A stretch of 64,000 bases of DNA from Streptomyces plumbidurans (GCF_019857225.1 NZ_JAFJSY010000021.1:1-64000); one strand, 5' to 3'; numbered from the stretch's first letter, positions 1 to 8,966 are shown. The notes: generated by a model from the sequence alone, not told the origin. Numbers and translations: made by a program.

Positions 1-1
1 C

Positions 2-793
2 ATCGGCCCGGACCGCTTCCGGGAGATGCTCGACGGGTTCCGCATCGTCGACGAGCACTTCAAGAACGCGCCCGCCGAAGCCAACGCCCCGCTGATCCTG
101 GGCCTGTTGGGCATCTGGTACGGCAACTTCTTCGGCGCCGAGACGCATGCCGTGCTGCCGTACAGCCACTATCTGTCGAAGTTCACCGCCTATCTGCAGC
201 AGTTGGACATGGAGTCCAACGGCAAGTCGGTGGACCGCGACGGCCAAGTGGTGGGCTGGGAGACAGGACCGGTGGTGTGGGGCACGCCCGGCACCAACGG
301 CCAGCACGCCTACTACCAGTTGATCCACCAGGGCACCCGGCTGATCCCCGCCGACCTGATCGGCTTCGCCCGCCCGGCGGACGAGCTGAGCGACGAACTC
401 AAGGCGCAGCACGACCTGTTGATGGCGAACCTGTTCGCTCAGGGGCAGGCGCTCGCCTTCGGCAAGACCGCCGAGGAGGTGCGCGCGGAGGGCGTTCCCG
501 AGGAGCAGGTGCCGCACCGCACCTTCCTGGGCAACCACCCGACGACGACGATCCTGGCGCGTGAGCTGACCCCGTCGGTCCTCGGGCAGCTGATCGCGCT
601 GTACGAGCACAAGGTGTTCGTGCAGGGCGCCGTCTGGAACATCGACTCCTTCGACCAGTGGGGCGTCGAGCTCGGCAAGGTGCTCGCCAAGCGCGTCGAA
701 CCCGCCCTGACCGAGGGCACGGAAGTCCCCGGTCTCGACCCCTCCACCCGCGCTCTCGTGGCCGCGTACCGCGAGCTCAAGGAAGTGAACTGA
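2..793 (+). CDS. pgi: Glucose-6-phosphate isomerase, C-terminal part (5' end outside window)
   Basis: Interconverts glucose 6-phosphate and fructose 6-phosphate in the cytoplasm. The reading frame is open from the first full codon, so about 264 C-terminal residues are present and the start lies upstream of the window. The phosphoglucose isomerase signature is visible as [14 protein letters not shown], containing the catalytic His, followed later by FLGNHPTTT and the C-terminal [14 protein letters not shown] with the conserved active-site Lys. The stop is 2 nt before the gnd start, so the two are co-transcribed. The gene opens a pentose-phosphate operon whose earlier members would lie to the left of the window. 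Identification is firm; only the extent of the missing N-terminus is unknown. Confidence 0.95.
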   Translation: MGPDRFREMLDGFRIVDEHFKNAPAEANAPLILGLLGIWYGNFFGAETHAVLPYSHYLSKFTAYLQQLDMESNGKSVDRDGQVVGWETGPVVWGTPGTNGQHAYYQLIHQGTRLIPADLIGFARPADELSDELKAQHDLLMANLFAQGQALAFGKTAEEVRAEGVPEEQVPHRTFLGNHPTTTILARELTPSVLGQLIALYEHKVFVQGAVWNIDSFDQWGVELGKVLAKRVEPALTEGTEVPGLDPSTRALVAAYRELKEVN

Positions 794-795
794 CC

Positions 796-1674
796 ATGCA
801 GATCGGACTCATCGGGCTCGGCAAGATGGGCGGCAACATGCGCGAGCGCCTCCGCCGCGCCGGCCACACCGTCATCGGCTACGACCGCAACCCCGACCTC
901 TCCGACGCGGCGAGCCTGGCCGAGCTGGTCGACAAGCTCGAAGCCCCGCGCGTGGTCTGGGTGATGGTGCCCGCGGGCCCCGCCACCCAGTCGGTCGTCG
1001 ACGAGCTGGGCACCCTGCTGTCCCCCGGCGACACGGTCGTCGACGGCGGCAACTCCCGCTGGACGGACGACGAGAAGCACGCCTCCGAGCTGGGCGCCAA
1101 GGACATCGGCTTCGTCGACGCCGGTGTCTCCGGCGGTGTGTGGGGTCTGCAGAACGGCTACGCGCTCATGGTCGGCGGCGAGAAGGAGCACGTCGAGCGG
1201 CTCCAGCCGATCTTCGAGGCGCTCAAGCCGGAGGGCCCGTACGGCTATGTCCACGCGGGCAAGGTCGGCGCCGGGCACTTCTCCAAGATGGTCCACAACG
1301 GCATCGAGTACGCCATGATGCAGGCGTATGCCGAGGGCTGGGAGCTGCTGGAGAAGATCGACTCGGTGGACAGCGTCCGTGAGGTCTTCCGCTCCTGGCA
1401 GGACGGCACCGTTATCCGCTCCTGGCTGCTGGACCTCGCGGTCAACGCCCTGGACCAGGACGAGCACCTGGACAAGCTGAAGGGCTTCGCGCAGGACTCC
1501 GGCGAGGGCCGCTGGACCGTCGAGGCGGCCATCGACAACGCCGTCCCGCTGCCCACGATCACCGCCTCCCTCTTCGCGCGGTTCTCCTCGCGGCAGGACG
1601 ACTCCCCGCAGATGAAGATGGTCGCGGCGCTGCGCAACCAGTTCGGCGGGCACGCCGTCGAGTCGAAGAAGTAG
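796..1674 (+). CDS. gnd: 6-phosphogluconate dehydrogenase (decarboxylating), short type
   Basis: Oxidatively decarboxylates 6-phosphogluconate to ribulose 5-phosphate. The 292-residue protein is of the short GndA/YqeC-like class rather than the ~470-residue dimeric class. The N-terminal Rossmann motif is GLGKMGGNM (residues 7-15), the substrate motif is DGGNSRW near residue 87, and the catalytic Lys lies in GHFSKMVHNGIEY near residue 158. I chose ATG 796, 2 nt after the pgi stop; a longer frame exists upstream but would overlap pgi by more than 100 nt. Tight spacing with pgi and the phosphatase downstream indicates one operon. Cofactor preference (NAD or NADP) cannot be read with certainty. 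Confidence 0.93.
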   Translation: MQIGLIGLGKMGGNMRERLRRAGHTVIGYDRNPDLSDAASLAELVDKLEAPRVVWVMVPAGPATQSVVDELGTLLSPGDTVVDGGNSRWTDDEKHASELGAKDIGFVDAGVSGGVWGLQNGYALMVGGEKEHVERLQPIFEALKPEGPYGYVHAGKVGAGHFSKMVHNGIEYAMMQAYAEGWELLEKIDSVDSVREVFRSWQDGTVIRSWLLDLAVNALDQDEHLDKLKGFAQDSGEGRWTVEAAIDNAVPLPTITASLFARFSSRQDDSPQMKMVAALRNQFGGHAVESKK

Positions 1675-1681
1675 GCCCACC

Positions 1682-2269
1682 GTGGGGGACCTTCTCCTGG
1701 TCCGCCACGGCGAGACGGAGTGGAGCGTGTCGGGACAGCACACCAGCTGGACCGACCTGCCCCTGACCGAGCGCGGTGAGCAGCAGGCCAAGTCGCTCGC
1801 TCCACTCCTCTCGCAGCGGACCTACGCACTCGCCCTGACCAGCCCGCTCGGCCGCGCGCTACGCACCGCCGAACTCGCGGGCCTCACGGGCACCGTCGCC
1901 GACCCCGATCTGCACGAGTGGGACTACGGCGGCTACGAGGGCGTCACATCCGTCGAGATCCATCGCACCCGCCCCGGCTGGGACCTGTGGACCGACGGGG
2001 TGCCGCCCGGCCCCGAGGGGCACCCGGGCGAGTCGCCGGACGAGATCGGCCGGCGCGCCGACCGCATCCTGTCCCGCGTGGCCCGGGCCCTGCCCGACGG
2101 CGACGTGATCCTCGTGGCCCACGGCCACTTCCTGCGCGTCCTGACCGCCCGCCGCCTCGGCCTGCCCCCGTCGGACGGCCGCCTCTTCCAACTCGCCACG
2201 GCCACCGTCAGCCGCCTGTCGACCGAACACGACCGCCCGGTGATCGCGGAGTGGAACACGCGGCCGTAG
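1682..2269 (+). CDS. Histidine phosphatase superfamily (phosphoglycerate mutase-like) protein
   Basis: A 195-residue protein with the phosphohistidine motif LLVRHGETEWS at residues 5-15, the acid region HEWDYGGYEG near residue 79 and the second catalytic His in VAHGHFLR near residue 147. This is the branch-1 histidine phosphatase fold, which contains cofactor-dependent phosphoglycerate mutases as well as broad phosphatases such as CobC and SixA relatives. It starts with GTG 7 nt after gnd and so closes the sugar-phosphate operon. This suggests a phosphatase acting on a sugar phosphate, but that is inference. The true substrate is not determined by the sequence. Confidence 0.85.
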   Translation: MGDLLLVRHGETEWSVSGQHTSWTDLPLTERGEQQAKSLAPLLSQRTYALALTSPLGRALRTAELAGLTGTVADPDLHEWDYGGYEGVTSVEIHRTRPGWDLWTDGVPPGPEGHPGESPDEIGRRADRILSRVARALPDGDVILVAHGHFLRVLTARRLGLPPSDGRLFQLATATVSRLSTEHDRPVIAEWNTRP

Positions 2270-2325
2270 GGCGCTTCGGAACACACGGGCGGCACGCGCA
2301 GTCGTGGCACTAGAGTTCCCGGCTT

Positions 2326-3789
2326 GTGGAGATCAACGAACTGACGCCGGCCGAGCAGCAGGTGTGGCGGGCGTTCGCGACGGGGGCGGCGGTCGACTTC
2401 CGCGCCGAGGACGACGAGGACGTCGCGCAGGGCGCGCACTGGGGACCCGAACGCACCATCCGGGCAACCGTGGTGCGCGCCCTGCTGCTGAACGGGCCCC
2501 AGGAACCGGGCGAGATATCGGCGCTCAAACTCTCCGGGGCGCGCGTCACCGGCGTACTCGATCTGCGGTACGGGACAACGGAGTTCGCCGTCCGGCTGAG
2601 CCACTGCCACTTCGACGAGGTGCCGCAGCTGTACGGCGCCCGGTTCCGGCAGCTCAACCTGAGCGACTCGGTGCTGCCGGGGCTGGTCGCGGCCACCGTG
2701 CAGGTGGACGGTGTTTTGCGGCTGACGGGCTGCCGCTTCGGGGGAACGGTGCGGCTGGGCGGGGCGCACATCTCGGGTGCGCTGTTCCTGGACGGGGCCC
2801 GGTTCTCCGCCTCGGACGGCTGGGACGGCGCGCTCCATCTCAACCACGTGAGCGTCGGCGACGATCTGTGGGCACCCGGGCTGCAGGCAGACGGCGAGGT
2901 GCGTCTGAACAGTGCCGAGGTCGCGGGGTCCCTCAGGCTCAACGACGCACGGCTCAGCAGTCCGGGCGGCCCCGCTCTCGACGCGGAGACCCTGACGGTG
3001 CACGGTGACGTCCTCATGCGGCACGTGCGCAGCCAGGGCTGGATCGGCCTGCGCGGCGCCCGTGTCGAGGGCCGCCTCGAACTGTCCCACGCGCGGCTGT
3101 CGAACCCCGGGGACACGGCGCTGCGCGCGAGCAGCTGCACCCTCGGGGAACTGTGGCTGCGCAAGAGCCCTCCCATGCAGGGCATCCTCAATCTGCGCCG
3201 CGCCCAGATCGACGTCCTGTTCCTGGAGCCGGAGGTGCTGCCCGCCGAGGTGCTCCTGAGCGACCTGGTCTACACCTCGCTCACCCCACACGCGCCGGCC
3301 GAACACCGCCTGCCCATGCTGGAGCGCGACCGCGAAGGCTATGTCCCGTACTCCTACGAGCAGTTGGCCGCCTCCTACCGCCGCATCGGCGACGACGACG
3401 CCGCCCGGCTCGTCCAACTCGCCAAGCAGCGCAGGCTGCGCACCACCCGCTCCTGGTACGGCCGCATCTGGGGCTACGTCCAGGACGCCACCGTCGGCTA
3501 CGGCTTCCGCCCGCTGCGCGCCGCCGTCTGGCTGCTCTCACTGCTGGCCGTCGGCTCGATCGCCTACGCGCTGCACCATCCGCACGCGCTCAAGGCGTCG
3601 GAGGCCCCGCACTTCAACCCGGTCTTCTACACCCTCGACCTGCTGCTGCCGGTGATCTCCTTCGGCCAGGAGGACGCGTTCGCACCGGACGGCTGGTACC
3701 AGTACCTCTCCTACGCCCTGATCATCACCGGCTGGATCCTCGCCACGACGGTCGTCACCGGCGTGACCCGGACCGTCAGCCGCCAGTGA
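2326..3789 (+). CDS. Beta-helix membrane protein (often annotated membrane-associated oxidoreductase)
   Basis: A 487-residue protein. Residues ~70-310 are a long run of short imperfect repeats of the type LRLTGCRFGGTVRLGG, with aromatic or hydrophobic residues every five to ten positions, as in pentapeptide-like right-handed beta-helices. The C-terminal ~110 residues carry hydrophobic segments (RAAVWLLSLLAVGSIAYAL and LSYALIITGWILATTVVTGV) flanking a loop ending LLPVISFGQEDAF, an arrangement reminiscent of a pore loop. I see no nucleotide- or flavin-binding motif to justify the oxidoreductase name used for relatives. The start is GTG 2326. It ends 14 nt inside the oppositely oriented dehydratase gene, and no terminator hairpin separates them. 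Confidence 0.6.
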   Translation: MEINELTPAEQQVWRAFATGAAVDFRAEDDEDVAQGAHWGPERTIRATVVRALLLNGPQEPGEISALKLSGARVTGVLDLRYGTTEFAVRLSHCHFDEVPQLYGARFRQLNLSDSVLPGLVAATVQVDGVLRLTGCRFGGTVRLGGAHISGALFLDGARFSASDGWDGALHLNHVSVGDDLWAPGLQADGEVRLNSAEVAGSLRLNDARLSSPGGPALDAETLTVHGDVLMRHVRSQGWIGLRGARVEGRLELSHARLSNPGDTALRASSCTLGELWLRKSPPMQGILNLRRAQIDVLFLEPEVLPAEVLLSDLVYTSLTPHAPAEHRLPMLERDREGYVPYSYEQLAASYRRIGDDDAARLVQLAKQRRLRTTRSWYGRIWGYVQDATVGYGFRPLRAAVWLLSLLAVGSIAYALHHPHALKASEAPHFNPVFYTLDLLLPVISFGQEDAFAPDGWYQYLSYALIITGWILATTVVTGVTRTVSRQ

Positions 3790-5584
3790 GGTGCTGGGCG
3801 GCCAGCCGCACGGGCGCGTTCTGCGCACCGTAGCCGCGATAACCGCCGTCGCGCTGGACCAGCTCGAAGAAGACTCGACCGACGGTACGGGTGTAGCAGT
3901 GCCGGAACTCCCCGTGCGCGTCACGGTCGTAGAGGATGCCGAGCTCGCGATACGTCTCCAGCTCTCCGTCCGCGAACTCGAACCTGGCGGCCAGGTCGTC
4001 GTAGTAGTTCATGGGGATCTGCAGCAGCCGCCCGCCCGCGGCGAGGAAGCGGCGGGCCGCGGCCACCACGTCGTCCGTGGCGAGAGCGATGTGCTGGGCG
4101 TGCACCGTGTCGTCGCTCGGTGCCGCCCCGACGGACAGAGCGATCCGCACGCTCCCGTCGGCGTTGGTGACCGCCCTGCTGCGCAGCAGCCCGTACGGAT
4201 CGGCGACGTCCACGCTCTCCTGCGCCAACAGCCCGAGGACGCTTCGGTGGAAGAGGGCGGCCTCGTCGAACTGGTGCCACGGCTGGACGAGGGCGAGATG
4301 GTCGATCCCTCTCACACAGGGCTTGGTGGAGATGTGCGCACCGGGCTCCGTGGCGTTGTGCGCGACGTCCTCGAAGTCGGCGCGCCAGTCCGGGAGTCCG
4401 GGCCGTCCGGTGGCGCAGAAGAACAGTTCCGTGCCGTCGGGGGCCGCCACGGCGTCCAGCGGCGCGTCGTCCGCGGCGCGCCTGCGCGGCAGCACCGGTG
4501 CCAGCAGGGCCTCGGCGCGTCGGGCGGCACCGGCAGGGTCAGGTGACTCCAGGCCGATCGCCGCGAGCCCGGTGCCTTCGCGGCGTACGGCCGGTCCGGT
4601 GTTGACGAGGATGCGTGCCTCGCCCTGCTGCCACAGATCGACCGGCTTGCTGCGGTGGCGCGCGATGCGGGCGAAGCCCAGCGCACCGAGCACCTCGCAG
4701 ACCGGCTCGGCATCGGGCGTCACCAGCTCGGCGAAGGCGACACCGCTGGGGACGACAGGACCGGGCAGTTCGACCGGCCCCACCGACTCCTGGAGCACCA
4801 GCAGCGACCGGTGGGCGTCCACGGCCGCCGGACCGGCCTCCGCCTGCCGGAAGACGTCGTTGAACACCTCCAGCGAGAGCGGCCCGTCATACCCCGCCCG
4901 CAGCACATGCCGCACGAGCCCGGCGACGTCGAACCCGCCCTGCCCCGGGAAGCAGCGGTAATGCCGGCTCCACTGCAGGACGTCCATCGCGAGCAGCGGG
5001 GCGTCCGCGAGCTGCAGAAAGAAGATCTTCTCGCCCGGGATGTCCTCGATGGCCTTGGGATCGGACCCCCGGGAAAGGATGTGGAAGCTGTCGAGACAGG
5101 TGCCCAGCGCTGGGTGGTCCGCCGTCTCCACGATGTGCCAGGCATGGTCGTACGTACTGACGTGCCGCCCCCAGGCGAGCGCCTCGTAGGCGATCCGGAT
5201 CCCGAACTCCGATGCCAGGTCGGCCAGTTGGCTCAGCTGCCGGGCGGCGAGCGCGTCGTCGTCGACGGCCGCCGGATGCACGCTGGAACAGACAAGAACG
5301 GTGTCGGCTCCCAGCCGCCGCATCACCTCGAACTTGTGCCGCGCCCGCCGCAGGTTCCGCCCGAACTCCTCCTCGGGCACCGCCTCCATGTCCCGCATCG
5401 GCTGGTAGAGATCAATACTCAACCCGAGATCCGCGCACCGCTCCCGAACCTCCTCGGGAGCGAGCCGACTTGCGAGCAGGTCGTTCTCAAAGATCTCCAC
5501 CCCGTCGAACCCGGCCCGCGAGGCAGCGGTCAGCTTCTCGGTGAGGGACCCACTGAGCGAAACGGTGGCGATAGACGTACGCAT
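3776..5584 (-). CDS. 3-dehydroshikimate dehydratase fused to HPPD-like dioxygenase domain (QuiC/QsuB type)
   Basis: The 602-residue protein has two parts. Residues 1-280 form an AP-endonuclease-2-like TIM barrel typical of sugar-phosphate isomerase/epimerases and of 3-dehydroshikimate dehydratases. Residues ~300-600 form a VOC-fold domain like 4-hydroxyphenylpyruvate dioxygenase. The metal triad of the second half looks intact: GIDHLAL, TVHAQHIAL and RVFFELVQR supply His, His and Glu. QuiC/QsuB proteins of this architecture convert 3-dehydroshikimate to protocatechuate; the role of the dioxygenase half is less clear. ATG 5584 is preferred over an upstream in-frame start because MRTSIATVSL begins the barrel. 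It lies 90 bp downstream of the aroE-like gene on the same strand, so quinate/shikimate breakdown is the likely context. Confidence 0.8.
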   Translation of the reverse strand: MRTSIATVSLSGSLTEKLTAASRAGFDGVEIFENDLLASRLAPEEVRERCADLGLSIDLYQPMRDMEAVPEEEFGRNLRRARHKFEVMRRLGADTVLVCSSVHPAAVDDDALAARQLSQLADLASEFGIRIAYEALAWGRHVSTYDHAWHIVETADHPALGTCLDSFHILSRGSDPKAIEDIPGEKIFFLQLADAPLLAMDVLQWSRHYRCFPGQGGFDVAGLVRHVLRAGYDGPLSLEVFNDVFRQAEAGPAAVDAHRSLLVLQESVGPVELPGPVVPSGVAFAELVTPDAEPVCEVLGALGFARIARHRSKPVDLWQQGEARILVNTGPAVRREGTGLAAIGLESPDPAGAARRAEALLAPVLPRRRAADDAPLDAVAAPDGTELFFCATGRPGLPDWRADFEDVAHNATEPGAHISTKPCVRGIDHLALVQPWHQFDEAALFHRSVLGLLAQESVDVADPYGLLRSRAVTNADGSVRIALSVGAAPSDDTVHAQHIALATDDVVAAARRFLAAGGRLLQIPMNYYDDLAARFEFADGELETYRELGILYDRDAHGEFRHCYTRTVGRVFFELVQRDGGYRGYGAQNAPVRLAAQHLTGG

Positions 5585-5674
5585 GGCGCACTCCTTCCAA
5601 CTGCCTGGCTGCAAAGACTTCAGGGGCGCGGGGAACTGCGCGCTCAACACGGCCAACCCGCAGTCGCCCCCGAC

Positions 5675-6553
5675 CTACTGGACCGAACTCTCCGCCGCCC
5701 CGGCCAACTCACCGATGTCCGCCAACATCCGCGAAACATCCGGCTCACACCCCGTGAACAACCGAAACGCGTCAGCAGCCTGAAAGACAGCCATCCCACC
5801 CCCGTCCAGCACGGCACACCCCCCAGCCCGAGCGGCCCGCACCAACTCCGTCTCCAACGGCCGGTACACCACCTCGGCAACCCACAACTCGGCCCTCAAA
5901 AGCCCCGCGGGAAACGGCACTCCAGGATGCGCGGCCATCCCCGTGGGCGTCGCGTGCACCAGCCCATCGGCGGACGACAACAACCCCGCCAGCTCGTCCG
6001 GCGAGCCCGCGGCAGCCCGCCCCATCCCGAAGTGCCGGTTCAGCTGACCGGCCAAGGACACCGCCCGCTCCACCACCGCATCGACGACAGTCACCCTCTC
6101 CGCCCCGAGATTGAGCGTCGCGTGAGCGACAGCCGCCCCCGCCCCGCCCGCGCCGAGCTGCACCACCCGCTCCAGCGAAGCGTCCGGCAGCCCGCGCGCG
6201 AACGACGCCGCGAAGCCGGTGACGTCCGTGTTGTGCCCGGTCGCGCGGCCGTTCTCGAAGACGACCGTGTTCACCGCACCCAGCGCCTCGGCCTGTGGGG
6301 CCAGCGCGTCCAGATGCTCGATCACGAGCTGTTTGCAGGGGTGGGTGATGTTCAGCCCGTCGAAGCCCAGGTCGCGCGCGGCCCGCACCAGGTCGCCCAC
6401 CGCCTGCGGAGGCAGACCGAGGACGTCGATGTCGATGAGGCGGTACACGTAGCGCAGACCCTGCCGGTCCGCCTCCCGCTCGTGCAGCGCCGGGCTGAGC
6501 GACGGGCCGATGCCGGAGCCGATCAGTCCGACGAGAAACGAGTCCTTGGCCAC
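5675..6553 (-). CDS. Quinate/shikimate dehydrogenase (AroE superfamily, catabolic QsuD type)
   Basis: A 292-residue AroE-family protein. The substrate loop is SLSPALHE near residue 18. NITHPCKQ near residue 70 carries the catalytic Lys. GAVNTVVF and GHNTDVTGF follow, with the active-site Asp. The nucleotide loop is GAGGAG near residue 132. The NITHPCK form, rather than NVTxPxK, and the clustering with a 3-dehydroshikimate dehydratase, TetR regulator and permease point to catabolic quinate/shikimate oxidation rather than chorismate biosynthesis. The start is GTG 6553 with AGGAGG 5 nt upstream. The upstream region carries a hexanucleotide array and a TetR-type inverted repeat. Confidence 0.85.
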   Translation of the reverse strand: MAKDSFLVGLIGSGIGPSLSPALHEREADRQGLRYVYRLIDIDVLGLPPQAVGDLVRAARDLGFDGLNITHPCKQLVIEHLDALAPQAEALGAVNTVVFENGRATGHNTDVTGFAASFARGLPDASLERVVQLGAGGAGAAVAHATLNLGAERVTVVDAVVERAVSLAGQLNRHFGMGRAAAGSPDELAGLLSSADGLVHATPTGMAAHPGVPFPAGLLRAELWVAEVVYRPLETELVRAARAGGCAVLDGGGMAVFQAADAFRLFTGCEPDVSRMLADIGELAGAAESSVQ

Positions 6554-6563
6554 ACGGACCTCC

Positions 6564-6635
6564 TGAGCCTGTGTCTGAGCGTGAGCACGTGTCTGAGCCT
6601 GTGTCTGAGCATGAGCATGAGTCTGAGTCCGAGCG
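6564..6635. repeat. Degenerate hexanucleotide tandem array (TGAGCN-like, 12 units)
   Basis: Twelve contiguous 6-bp units, mostly TGAGCN alternating with TGTGTC or CGTGTC, fill the leader between the aroE-like start and the TetR-type inverted repeat. The exact 10-mer GTGTCTGAGC recurs at 6571, 6589 and 6601. Read on the plus strand, the array encodes a Ser-Glu-rich run that could spuriously extend the TetR gene. On the minus strand it would lie in the dehydrogenase leader. Confidence 0.8.
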
Positions 6636-6641
6636 GAGCTC

Positions 6642-6663
6642 TAATGTACGAACCAGTACGTTA
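6642..6663. promoter_or_regulatory. Putative TetR operator between aroE-like and tetR genes
   Basis: A 22-bp inverted repeat: TAATGTAC, six-base spacer, GTACGTTA, with one mismatch between the arms. It sits in an AT-rich patch in the 194-bp divergent region between the dehydrogenase (start 6553) and the TetR gene (start 6748). This is the expected place for autoregulation and control of the catabolic genes. Confidence 0.55.
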
Positions 6664-6747
6664 GCTATATCAGCCGCACTGCCCGCTGGGAACCCCCGCC
6701 CCGCCTTCTACAATCTGCGGCACTGGCCGTACTCCCTAAGGAACCCG

Positions 6748-7413
6748 ATGACCAGCGTCGACGAACCGGCACGACCCAACGGACGGATCCGCGACGCCGC
6801 CCGCACCCAGGCCGAGATCCTGGACGTGGCGACACAGGAGTTCGCACGGGCCGGCTACGACGGCGCCCGGGTCGACGAGATCGCCGCCCGCACCCGCACC
6901 ACGAAGCGGATGATCTACTACTACTTCGGCGGCAAGGAGCAGCTCTTCACGGCCGTACTGGAGCGGGCCTACGGCGTGATCCGCGAGGCCGAGCAGGAGC
7001 TGGACGTCGAGCACCTGGACCCGGTCGCGGCGATCCGACGGCTGGCGGAGCTGACCTTCGATCACCACGAGCAGCACCCGGACTTCATCCGCCTGGTCAG
7101 CATCGAGAACATCCACGACGCCGCGCACATCGCCGGCTCCGAGAAGCTCGGCAAGATCGGCTCCCCCGCGCTCGACGTGATCCGCCGCATCCTGGCCACC
7201 GGACAGGAGTCCGGTCTGTTCACGGCCGACGTCGACGCGGTCGACCTGCACGCGATGATCAGCTCGTTCTGCTTCTTCCGGGTCGCCAACCGGCACACCT
7301 TCGGCGCCCTGTTCGGCCGCGACCTGGTGGACCCGGCCCAGCGCGAGCACTACCGCGCCATGCTCGGCGACATGGTGATCGCCTACCTGACGGCGGAGCG
7401 GGCCGCCGGCTGA
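6748..7413 (+). CDS. TetR/AcrR-family transcriptional regulator
   Basis: A 221-residue regulator. The N-terminal helix-turn-helix spans residues ~15-60 and ends in the family hallmark RMIYYYFGGKEQLF; the C-terminal ligand domain is ~160 residues. I chose ATG 6748 (MTSVDEPARP). The frame stays open to 6571, but that extension would translate the hexanucleotide repeat as a Ser-Glu run and would leave little promoter space. It is divergent from the quinate/shikimate dehydrogenase and precedes the permease on the same strand. It probably represses both directions through the inverted repeats at 6642-6663 and 7477-7500. The inducer is unknown; a quinate, shikimate or dehydroshikimate-type ligand is inferred from context. 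Confidence 0.85.
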   Translation: MTSVDEPARPNGRIRDAARTQAEILDVATQEFARAGYDGARVDEIAARTRTTKRMIYYYFGGKEQLFTAVLERAYGVIREAEQELDVEHLDPVAAIRRLAELTFDHHEQHPDFIRLVSIENIHDAAHIAGSEKLGKIGSPALDVIRRILATGQESGLFTADVDAVDLHAMISSFCFFRVANRHTFGALFGRDLVDPAQREHYRAMLGDMVIAYLTAERAAG

Positions 7414-7476
7414 GGTCGCACGACGGCACCCCTTGACACGTGGGAAACGGCGAAGCACCATCCCTACCCATCGGGA

Positions 7477-7500
7477 CTAACTATCCAGTGGGTTAATTAG
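7477..7500. promoter_or_regulatory. Putative operator upstream of MFS permease
   Basis: An imperfect inverted repeat, CTAACTATCCAG / TGGGTTAATTAG, with 8 of 12 arm positions complementary, in an AT-rich patch of the 212-bp gap between tetR and the permease. The shape resembles TetR-family operators. It differs from the 6642 repeat, so a second regulator is also possible. Confidence 0.4.
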
Positions 7501-7625
7501 GCCGCGACCCGGCCCCCCCGACAACCCTCTGCCTCTGCTCTTCGCTCCCCCTTCCGCTCTTCGCCTCCCGTTCCCCGCTTCCGCTCACTCCGCCTACGTT
7601 GGAGCTTTCTCGAAGGAGCACGCCC

Positions 7626-8966
7626 GTGTCCGTCCCCGCCGAAGCCGTCGGGCAGCCGAAGAAGGCGGCAGCCGCCGCCTGGATCGGCAGCGCTCTGGAG
7701 TACTACGACTTCTTCATCTACGGCAGCGCGGCCGCGCTGATCTTCCCCAAGGTCTTCTTCGACGAGTCCGACCCCGCCACCGCGACCCTGCTCTCGCTGG
7801 CCACATTCGGTGTCGCCTACGCGGCCCGGCCTGTCGGCGCGCTCTTCCTCGGGCACTTCGGCGACCGGACGGGCCGCAAGAAGATCATGGTCTTCACGCT
7901 GCTGCTGATGGGCCTGTCGACCTTCCTGATCGGCTGTCTGCCCACCCGCGCCCAGGTCGGCTCCCTGGCCCCGGTGCTGCTGGTGCTGTGCCGCATCCTG
8001 CAAGGAGTCTCGGCCGCGGGCGAGCAGGCCGGCGCGAACTCCATGACGCTCGAACACGCCCCGTCGCACCGGCGCGGCTTCTTCACCAGCTTCACCCTCA
8101 GCGGCACACAGGGCGGCCAGCTGATCGCCACCCTGGTCTTCATCCCGATCGCCGCACTCCCCGAGGACCAGTTGCTGTCGTGGGGCTGGCGGATCCCGTT
8201 CTGGGCGAGCGTCGTGGTCGCCGCCGTCGGCTACGTCATCCGCCGCAGGCTGGAGGAGACACCGGCCTTCGAAAAGCAGGCGGCCACCGAGGGCGTCGTC
8301 AAGCTGCCGCTCGCGGTGCTGCTGCGCGAGCACTGGGCGGACGTGCTGCGGGTGATCGGCGGTGCGCTCGTCGCATCGGTCTCCACGATCTTCACGGTCT
8401 GGGCCCTCGCCTACGCCACCAGTGACTCCGTCGGCATGTCCCGGTCCTCGATGCTGTGGGTGGGCGCACTCGCCAACGTCGTGGCGCTCGCCGCGATCCC
8501 CTTGTGGGCCTCCCTGTCGGACCGCATCGGCCGCCGTCCCGTGTTCCTGATCGGCGCGGCCGGCAGCGCGATCACGATGTTCCTGTACCTGTGGGCGATC
8601 TCCACCGGCAACTACCCGCTGACCCTGCTGCTGGGCATCGTCACCTTCGGAGTCGACTACAGCGCCGCGAACGGCGTGTGGCCCGCGTTCTACGGCGAGA
8701 TGTTCTCCACCCGCGTCCGGCTGTCCGGCATGGCGATCGGCACCCAGATCGGCTTCGCCGTGGCGGGCTTCGCCGTCACGTTCGCCGCGCAGATCGCGGG
8801 CCCCGACGGCACCGACTGGTCCTCGGTGGCCCTGTTCACGGCGGCCCTGTGCGTCCCTCCGGTGATCGCCGCCCTCTCGGCCCGCGAGACCCACAAGATC
8901 CAGACGGAACATCTGGGCGAGCACACCGCCCACCAGGCGTCACAGCCAGAGACGGTGTCGGCCTGA
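7626..8966 (+). CDS. MFS permease, metabolite:H+ symporter (ShiA-like) family
   Basis: A 446-residue membrane transporter with about 12 hydrophobic segments. The loop 2-3 signature GHFGDRTGRKK is near residue 80, a second copy SDRIGRRP sits after TM8, and the N-terminus AAWIGSALEYYDFFIYG is typical of the MHS subfamily, which includes the shikimate permease ShiA and dicarboxylate carriers. GTG 7626 is chosen because GAAGGAG lies 7 nt upstream. Context after the TetR gene and beside quinate/shikimate catabolic enzymes suggests uptake of shikimate, quinate or protocatechuate. The substrate is inference. Confidence 0.85.
   Translation: MSVPAEAVGQPKKAAAAAWIGSALEYYDFFIYGSAAALIFPKVFFDESDPATATLLSLATFGVAYAARPVGALFLGHFGDRTGRKKIMVFTLLLMGLSTFLIGCLPTRAQVGSLAPVLLVLCRILQGVSAAGEQAGANSMTLEHAPSHRRGFFTSFTLSGTQGGQLIATLVFIPIAALPEDQLLSWGWRIPFWASVVVAAVGYVIRRRLEETPAFEKQAATEGVVKLPLAVLLREHWADVLRVIGGALVASVSTIFTVWALAYATSDSVGMSRSSMLWVGALANVVALAAIPLWASLSDRIGRRPVFLIGAAGSAITMFLYLWAISTGNYPLTLLLGIVTFGVDYSAANGVWPAFYGEMFSTRVRLSGMAIGTQIGFAVAGFAVTFAAQIAGPDGTDWSSVALFTAALCVPPVIAALSARETHKIQTEHLGEHTAHQASQPETVSA

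Noticed and set aside
1933-3417. 494-aa minus-strand frame over the phosphatase and beta-helix genes
   Set aside because: Composition is that of an antisense shadow in GC-rich DNA, with no domain; the plus-strand genes have clear motifs.
6564-6635. Possible CRISPR-like or mobile-element repeat
   Set aside because: Units are contiguous degenerate hexamers without spacers; this is a simple-sequence repeat.
6571-6747. N-terminal extension of the TetR regulator
   Set aside because: It would translate the hexamer array as a Ser-Glu run and leave no room for the inverted-repeat promoter; ATG 6748 begins the family-like sequence.
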